From the NCBI GenBank assembly GCA_022606425.2, contig JAHDVF020000016.1:6168501-6232500 (forward strand): DNA of 64,000 nucleotides. The letters run 5' to 3'. Source of the stretch: Lepidostoma basale. Taxonomy: Eukaryota; Arthropoda; Insecta; Trichoptera; Lepidostomatidae. The number at the start of each line of letters is the position of its first letter. Within the stretch, counting starts at the first letter, position 1. The position numbers and the translations under genes were made by a program. The notes under the pieces were generated by a model, which saw only the letters and a program-made list of their open reading frames with translations, searched no databases and was not told where the DNA came from. Shown here one piece after another: positions 57,863-64,000 of the stretch.

Positions 57863-59035
57863 TGTTTGACTATGAAATAGAATTTAAAACCAATAATTAT
57901 TACCAATGAAAACATTACTTTTTTATTTTAATTATTTTCGATAACGTTCACTGAGACATTTAAATAATCAAAATTAATGTTTTGAAATTCAATGTTCTAT
58001 TTTATTTCGAAAGAAAAACAAATGAACAGAGCAAATAAGTGCCTGTATGTGTGAAGACCAGCCGGAATAAGAGCTCTAGGAAGACCTAGACAACGCCTAA
58101 TGGATAGTGTTCCGGCTGATCAGGCAGACTGCTGGGAGGGAAAGGCGCAGGAGCTTGGAATTAAATAATTAAGGTGGATAAAACTATTCAAGAGTTTTAC
58201 TATTCAAATAATTTATAACTATTCAATTCAAATACATTTGTAGACGCCCGAATTTTAGGTGCTTTTACGGGCGCTATAAAAAAACCCAATAAATATTTTT
58301 AGAATCCATTTTTTATTGTTATATAAATTAACTTTACATAAATTATTTATTGATATTTCAGCAATATAAAAAATAATAATCCAAAACGGTGCAGGCCGGC
58401 AAAGTGGGTGCTTACAAAAAAATAGTACGTCCTAGTTGACACGATTCCAGTCCTTCCGAGAGAATCCGGCGATTTGAAAAAAAAATCACTTTTGCCCCAT
58501 TTAAAAAAAAAAATTAAAAACATTTTTTTTTCAAAAAACCCTACGTCATGCGATACTTAGATCGCAAATTTTCAAGTAAATCAAGTTTTGCGCAATCTAA
58601 GCCGTTTAATGGTGTGTTATCTTAAACTTTCTCAATCAGCAATCCCAGCCTCATACAATTTTCGACCTTCCGTGATGTTGATTTCTAATGATTTATTGGG
58701 TACAACAGAGTTTTTATAATGTAGGCTTTTTCCAGGTAATTAGAGTCTGCCGTCTATCGTTTATTCGTCCGACCGGACCCATTTAGTCGGTGCGTCACAA
58801 AAATAACTGTAACTTCGAAAATATTCAGAATTTCAGAAAACCCTCTTAGGATCATATTCTTAAAGGTATAAACTTAACATTAATCTTAATTTAATAAAAA
58901 TAAATGTAAAGAATACCCTCTTAACATTTATCTTTATTGATTACCATTTTTTCTATGATATGTTAGTTACTACTTTCTATTTCATATTCTGAAATACCTA
59001 TTCATCACTTTCACAACAATCTTGCCTTGGAAACA
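57863..59035. mobile_element. Mostly non-coding, with one LINE scrap at 58060-58165
   Basis: 58060-58165 (plus) reads GIRALGRPRQRLMDSVPADQ then ADCWEGKAQELG, a LINE C-terminal end. The rest, including the poly-A/T-rich 58480-58560, shows no gene or matched repeat. Confidence 0.45.
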
Positions 59036-59039
59036 GTTT

Positions 59040-59645
59040 GGTACTAGCCGTTTACTCTAAGGGGTAGGCAGATAGAATTAACCGCCACACTACTCGATCC
59101 CGACATACTTTTCTAGCTTCTTCCATATCCATACAGCGAGTCATACACGCACGTCGATTCTTCCGACTTCTAATATGGCCGACCTATAAAAATTGATTTA
59201 TTTGGTCATTACAAATTTCCTTGGTCTCCTACGACTCCGTACTCAATACAATTCGTATACTTTCTAACCCATTATTCCTTCCTTATCTTAATACACATTC
59301 ATCTTCTTCTTCTTCAAGCGCCCTGTCGGGTCCCCACAACGTTGGCGATCGACTCGGCGAACCTGTTCCTCTCCTGCGCCGCTCGGAACAGCTCCTACAC
59401 ACTTCGGATGCCCACTCCCTAGTCAGGCCATCTGTCTCCTACCGGGCCCTCGGCGTTCCTTAATTTTCCCCTCCAATATCAGTTGGAGAAGGTGGTACTT
59501 CTCCCCGCGCAGCACATTACCACATTCATCTAAGAGATCTTATTTCTACTTCATTTATTTTACTTTCATCCTTGTTTTGCCAGTTCCATGCCTTCCAAAA
59601 CAAGAACGACATTGTGCACTGCCATTTTAGCTTTTTTGAATAGGC
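59040..59645 (-). mobile_element. TTAG-LINE copy split by another LINE end
   Basis: 59040-59285: 3' part (TCTAAGGGGTAGGCAGATAG to the TYSLTH-like region). 59520-59645: upstream part (TCATCTAAGAGATCTTATTT to the MAVHN start, complement CACTGCCATTTTAGC). Between them, 59305-59515 is a foreign LINE end. Confidence 0.65.
59305..59515 (-). mobile_element. LINE C-terminal fragment, (GAA)n tail
   Basis: Minus strand ends GGGGACCCGACAGGGCGC then TTGAAGAAGAAGAAG. Upstream it reads YHLLQLILEGKI-like (from the complement of CTCCAATATCAGTTGGAG) and ends GAGEEQVRRVDRQRCG. Inserted into the TTAG-LINE copy. Confidence 0.6.
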
Positions 59646-59649
59646 TTTT

Positions 59650-60560
59650 AATTAGGTTTTTAATAAACGTTTAAAATACTTTTTCAATGGATTATTTTAT
59701 TATTTAATATATTCTAATTTTGATTTTTTTTAAACTTCTGCTATTGGATATGAAATAATACAAACAGTTTTTATGTCCTGAGGTATTCGTTTTAATTAAA
59801 GGGTCAAGCCCTAATTGCTTGTTGTTTAAAATAAATTTTCTCTTTACCCTTAATTAACTTTTAGTACCATTTTTATTAAGGGCGTAATTTCTTAATTCTT
59901 GTTTTTAATTTGGATACTGAAATTCCAAGGTTCATTTGAGCCTTTCACGCAATCATTTTGTTCAAGTCACAAACCAATTTTTATTGTGATTAATCGGTAT
60001 TTTACGAATTTAATAGAATAATATATTGTATAATATATTGTAAGAAGGTTTGGGGCAGGCGACAAAGAGAATCGTGTACCTAAAGTTGTCATCTCAAATA
60101 CATGTTTTTTTTTTAGAGGTTTGGTTTTTAAATTAGCAACATTGTTTCTACAGAGCGTCAATTTGACAGTTAACAATTGATTTGTAGTCAATACAAATTG
60201 CCATTTTACGCAATTGCTCGATAAAGTCGATACTTGGACTTCACGATTACGCTTCATTCGAGCTAACCGTGTCGCTTATTTGCCCGAAATTATATTTAAA
60301 CAATAATGGTATTAAATTATCTATTTAATAAATCTTATATCATAGACATTAACATTATTTAGATGTGTTTTTTTTTATTTTGAATTTGTATACCTCTTAA
60401 AAAAACACCGTTATACATATTGTTATTATACATAAAGGTGAAATGGCGAAACGTTCTGACTACAAATCGACTGTCAACTGTCAAATTGACAGTCTGTAAA
60501 AATAATGTTGCTATAAAATAAAAACCAAACCTTCAAAAAACACCATGTAAAAGTCAATAA
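59650..60560. repeat. AT-rich stretch with a foldback (60095-60550), no gene
   Basis: AGGTTTGGTTTTTAAATTAG at 60117 against CTATAAAATAAAAACCAAAC at 60511, and TGTCAAATTGACAG on the right against GTCAATTTGACAGTTAAC on the left: an inverted pair about 455 bp long. GGCGAAACGTTCTGAC at 60444 has a GAAAC box, but I see no CTGANGA core. Confidence 0.5.
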
Positions 60561-60564
60561 AAAG

Positions 60565-60840
60565 CTAAGATGGCAGTACACAATTGTGTTTTATTACCAA
60601 CCTTAATGTACGGAAGTGAAGAATAGAACAAATATAAAAAGGAAGGGAGTAGAATTAATGGAGTTGAAATGAGATCTATTAGACATATATGAGGTAAATC
60701 TATAAACAATAGGGAATCAAATGAAAATAATATAATTAAATGATGTTTGATTGAACGTGTTATGAACAAAATAACGAAGGCTTCATTTAGATGGTTTGGA
60801 CACAGGCAAATAATAAATGAAGGAAGAATGATAAAAATCA
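60565..60840 (+). mobile_element. TTAG-LINE internal fragment
   Basis: Starts AGCTAAGATGGCAGTACAC (MAV block at 60570) and ends near AGGAAGAATGATAAAAATC, where it meets the minus-strand Jockey/CR1-like LINE. Confidence 0.65.
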
Positions 60841-61200
60841 AATTAAATCAGTTTATTTTCTCAAAAGATATTACAAACAACAATATTAGTTAAAGGCATC
60901 TATTGAGAACAGGTAAAACTTAAAAATATATATAATACCAGGAACGCATGAGAGATGGTTCGACATAATACTCTCCAAAGTCAAGAGTATTTGTCTTCTG
61001 AACGTACTTTCACGAATATGAAAGACGTCGATCTCCGAAGCGATCATGTTCATCAGTTTGATTTCTCTCCCCACTGGATCACCAGAGGCAGGTTGGTTCT
61101 GCATGCTGGCAGATAAAACAGTCTGTGGTGACGCTGTCAAAGATAACAATCTGGAACATACAGATGGATAGCCTCCAAGATAACGGAGTTCTCAAATATT
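60841..61200 (-). mobile_element. Jockey/CR1-like LINE 3' fragment
   Basis: TTAAATCAGTTTATTTTCTC, GCATCTATTGAGAACAGG, CGCATGAGAGATGGTTCGAC, GAACGTACTTTCACG. Inserted between two TTAG-LINE pieces (60565-60840 and 61205-61460), probably one copy before insertion. Confidence 0.65.
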
Positions 61201-61204
61201 CCCC

Positions 61205-61462
61205 TGATAATTGTATCCAACCCCTGTATTCAAGCAGTGTGAGTAGAAAGAGAAGCCGTGGAAGACCAAGAAAAACATGGCATAATCAAATTTATCAAAT
61301 ATTAGCAGGCGGCCACATTCGAATCGATGAGCGTCTATGTTATGATGTTTGAATATAGAGGAATCTAGAGAGGTATGTCAGGATAAACAGTATGGCGATC
61401 CATCGTCTCTGCCTTATCCTTCGGGGAAACGATGTGATGGTTGGTTAGCTAGTTATTAATAA
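61205..61462 (+). mobile_element. TTAG-LINE 3' fragment (S-subfamily)
   Basis: SSSVSRKRSRGRPRKTWHNQ, then CCTTCGGGGAAACGATGTGA and TGGTTGGTTAGCTAGTT. Confidence 0.65.
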
Positions 61463-62085
61463 AATATTGAAGAGGTTTCTAGGAACTCGTAAATTTTGCG
61501 TGAAATCAATGCCTTCTTCTATAAATTTCGAAACACATTATAAATTTCAAGGCTTCTTGAAAATATACCCAAGGATCTGATAAACACGTCTTCTCACGTG
61601 TTTACGTTTCTTTTGTTTAAGGGTATCGATCCTACTCAGCTGTTTAAACATTTCTTAACCCCCTGCGAACCCCTCCATCAACTTCTTCACCTCAAACCCC
61701 CCTGTCTTTGCCTGGAATAGGCGAGTTAGGCAAAGTGTCGGATATCGAGTGTCTAATTGGGTGAGCTGGTCAAATATTCCGCAAGAGGTTGTCCGTTTCA
61801 GAGATAATATCGAATACAGTGGAAGCACGTATTTTTTTTATGTATCCCTCTGAAAATTAATTGCGTTCTTTTTCACACAGAATCTTAAGATTGTAAGCGC
61901 TCTCACCAATCCATTTTTAATATAATTTATTCCAATGCTAATTTTACAGACTGTTTCTAAATTGCAAAGATTTATTTTACAGACTTTTTTTAAAATTATT
62001 TTTTCTAAAATCACGGCTATTTTGGCATATTGGGTTAATTACATTATATAATAATAGTAAAAAGGAGATATTTAGTGAAAAGATA
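61463..62085. other. No gene seen
   Basis: AT-rich and unmatched. Confidence 0.5.
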
Positions 62086-62089
62086 TTAT

Positions 62090-62925
62090 GTCCTTTCCCC
62101 CGGAGGGGTAGGCAGAGAGGATGGATTGCCACATAGTTCTATCCTGACGTAACTCTCGCGCCTCTTCTACAATCACACATCGTGACATGCACGCTCGTCG
62201 ATTGTTCCTACTTCGAACATGGTCACCTTTCAGTGATTGATTAATATGGTCATTCCGTGTCTCCTTTGGCATTCCTCGACTTCTTCTTCCCTTCACACTA
62301 CTTGTGTATATATTTTTAACCATTCTTTCCTCATCCATTCGTTCCATATGTTCAAAACATCTTAGTGATCATTTTTTGATTTTATTTATCACGCATTCAT
62401 CCGCCTTACACATTCCTTTCGTATTGATCATTAGATATTCTATCATACACACATTGTTTTTCCGCACATTATTCTTAGTGACCTCATTTCTACGGCGCTT
62501 ATTCTAGTTTCATCCTTCTTCTGCCAACTCCAAGCTTTAGGTACTTCCATACATAAGGGTCGTCACTAGAACTCCATTGTGCACTGCCATCTTTGCTTCA
62601 GTGGATATATTTCTATTTGAATGACTTTGAGTGCAACATACATTTTGTTTACACCTCCAACCCTTCTTCTAATATCTTCTTCCATTCTTCCATATCTTGT
62701 AAACATGCTTCCCAGATAAACAAATGCGGTAACTTGCTCTAATTTATCACCGTTCGCGCTTATGTCACAATTGTTTTTTTTCTTTAACACCAGAACTTTA
62801 GACTTAAACACGTTCATCACAAAGTCATACTTATTGCATACTTCGTACATTCTTGACACTAGGACTTGTAGTTCGTACATGCTGTCAGCGATTAAAACAG
62901 TGTCGTTCATTTTCATATCGACATA
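62090..62925 (-). mobile_element. TTAG-LINE, longest minus-strand copy with RT region
   Basis: 62566-62916 is open for 117 codons: MKMNDTVLIADSMYELQVLV follows the YADD-equivalent position (here MNDT), then VFKSKVLVLKKK, QVTAFVYLGSMFTRYGRMEE and DIRRRVGGVNKM. The C-terminal part 62072-62347 has RSRGMPKETRNDHINQSLKG and RRACMSRCVIVEEARELRQD, end SAYPSGGKD. Frames differ between the two parts, and the TTAG tail is absent. Confidence 0.75.
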
Positions 62926-62979
62926 TCGTTCATTTTCGCTCCAGCGTTTTTTTTTAAAAAAAAAAATACTAATATCAAG

Positions 62980-63135
62980 GATTTACATCAATGATATTAG
63001 AATTTATTTTACAATCTTCAATGTGAGCAGAAAATAGCTCATTATTATGAAGAAGGAATCTGGTCGTGTCCAGGCTTGAACCCATATCCCCTGGATCAGG
63101 AGCCAAGCATTTTATCCCCTAGACCACTAGTTTAT
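62980..63135 (-). mobile_element. SINE-2 (tRNA-derived), best copy
   Basis: Minus strand: GTGGTCTAGGGGATAAAATG (box A-like), CTTGG/CCAGG anticodon-type stem, GGGTTCAAGCCTGGACACGA (box B GGTTCAAGCC), then a roughly 70-bp body ending TTCTAATATC. Similar to tRNA-Glu in box A. Not a functional tRNA because the acceptor and loop sizes do not fit. Confidence 0.65.
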
Positions 63136-63284
63136 GCCATCAAATTTTTTCTTATGGATATTATGAACGAATTACAATAAAAAATATGTTAATTGTGTGT
63201 CTTTTGACTGGTTTTTCTCGGGACTGGGTTTTTTAAAGGCAATAATCGTTATGAGTGCATTCTAAATTAACTAATTAACCATCA

Positions 63285-63400
63285 TTGCCTTAGAAATCTC
63301 GCAGGAAAAAATATGTGGAGAGAACTAAAGAAGTGTTTCAGGAAAGAGAAGTGTGGGAGTCCAGTTTATCTGCCTACTGTTTCTTACCCGGTCCGATAGT
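63285..63400 (+). mobile_element. TTAG-LINE 3' scrap
   Basis: AAAGAAGTGTTTCAGGAAAG, GTGTGGGAGTCCAGTTTATC, TGCCTACTG. No tail. Confidence 0.5.
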
Positions 63401-63504
63401 TTTAGACAATGCCGTATTGAAAGTATTAACCAGGCCTTAAGCACCATAAACAATATTTGCAATATGGAGATTTATGGGGCCGTGTGTAGTTTTGAAATCC
63501 GTGA

Positions 63505-64000
63505 AGTAACTGTTATTGTTATTGTTTTATTTTACTAGATTTGTGTATTTTTTTTGTTTGTCTCATGCAATTCTTTTTTATTAAATCTGATTTGTGTTTC
63601 TTCTTTATCGTGTGCTTTTGTTTTATTTTACTAGATTTGTGTATTTTTTTGTTTGTCTCATGCTATTCTTTTTTATTTTAGCTGATTTGAGTGTCTCTTC
63701 TTTATCACGTGCTATTATTTTATTTTACTTGATTTGTGTCTTTTTTTGTTTGTCTCGTGCTATTCTTTTTTATTTTAGCTGATTTGAGTGTCTCTTCTTT
63801 ATCACATGCTATTATATTATTTTACTTGATTTGTGTCTTTTTTGTTTGTCTCGTGCTATTCTTTTTTATTTTAGCTGATTTGAGTGTCTCTTCTTTATCA
63901 CGTGCTATTATTTTATTTTAATTGATTTGTGTCTCTTTTTGTTTGTCTCGTGCTATTCTTTTTTATTTTAGCTGATTTGAGTGTCTCTTCTTTATCACGT
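63505..64000 (+). repeat. Tandem array, 97-bp unit made of two 48-bp halves
   Basis: GATTTGAG-type anchor at 63589, 63684, 63781, 63877 and 63974, spacing 95, 97, 96, 97. Each unit is two related halves: TTTTACTTGATTTGTGTC and TTTTAGCTGATTTGAGTG with GTGCTATT junctions. It continues past the window edge. The apparent long hydrophobic frames are repeat by-products. Confidence 0.9.

Noticed and set aside
60444..60460. Hammerhead-like motif at GGCGAAACGTTCTGAC
   Set aside because: GAAAC is present but I see no CTGANGA box or helix II partner upstream.
62980..63135. A functional tRNA gene on the minus strand
   Set aside because: Box A and box B are present but acceptor and anticodon loop sizes do not make a normal cloverleaf, and two other copies occur; it is a SINE head.
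63594..63921. Hydrophobic membrane-protein-like frames at the right edge
   Set aside because: They are translations of the T-rich 97-bp tandem repeat; no start context or conservation.

Overview
This window looks like AT-rich intergenic or heterochromatic DNA from an insect with a large, transposon-loaded genome. The evidence is Ty3/Gypsy, LINE, Tc1/mariner, piggyBac, hAT and tRNA-SINE remnants of insect type, no prokaryotic gene organisation, and no rRNA or intact tRNA. A beetle is plausible but cannot be shown from this sequence. I found no convincing host protein-coding gene: almost every open frame is transposon-derived or a chance frame.

Layout. 1-34130 and 42246-64000 are a mosaic of 5'-truncated, nested repeats. 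The commonest is a LINE (here the TTAG-LINE), present as more than 35 fragments on both strands. Its reverse-transcriptase reading frame runs to within a few bases of a (TTAG)n tail. A Jockey/CR1-like LINE with a (GATTT)n tail, several other LINE C-termini, two tRNA-derived SINEs, two mid-sized retroposons that end in LINE 3' sequences, and DNA transposons (hAT 1992-2249 and 47043-47273; piggyBac-like 16160-16815; Tc1/mariner-like 22281-23342, 48925-49446, 52280-52990) fill most of the rest. 34131-42245 is one young, complete Ty3/Gypsy LTR retrotransposon: 1036-bp LTRs with two differences, TCAT target duplication, gag, then pol entered by a -1 frameshift cassette, with one 1-bp break in the RNase H region. 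It is visibly less AT-rich than its surroundings. The right edge (about 63505-64000) is a tandem array with a 97-bp unit.

The most interesting system is a set of at least seven unrelated-looking foldback families (A to G here). Each carries a hammerhead-ribozyme-like module: a CUGANGA-type box, one extra base, a helix II stem, GAAAC, then a very short, usually self-complementary helix III ending in a GUC-type cleavage site. The modules usually occur as divergent inverted pairs (left copy on -, right copy on +). The best example, 42593-42637 (-) and 42985-43029 (+), has a 7-bp helix I, helix II and an intact core. Four families also share a TATGGAATT-like box 58-78 nt downstream. Established knowledge is that Penelope-like retroelements and animal retrozymes carry such minimal hammerheads. 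No Penelope reverse transcriptase is visible here, so these are either non-autonomous relatives or a separate foldback system.

Together the elements form a nested ecology: autonomous LINE remnants, retroposons using the LINE 3' ends, ribozyme-bearing foldbacks serving as frequent landing sites for other elements, and one recently active LTR element.
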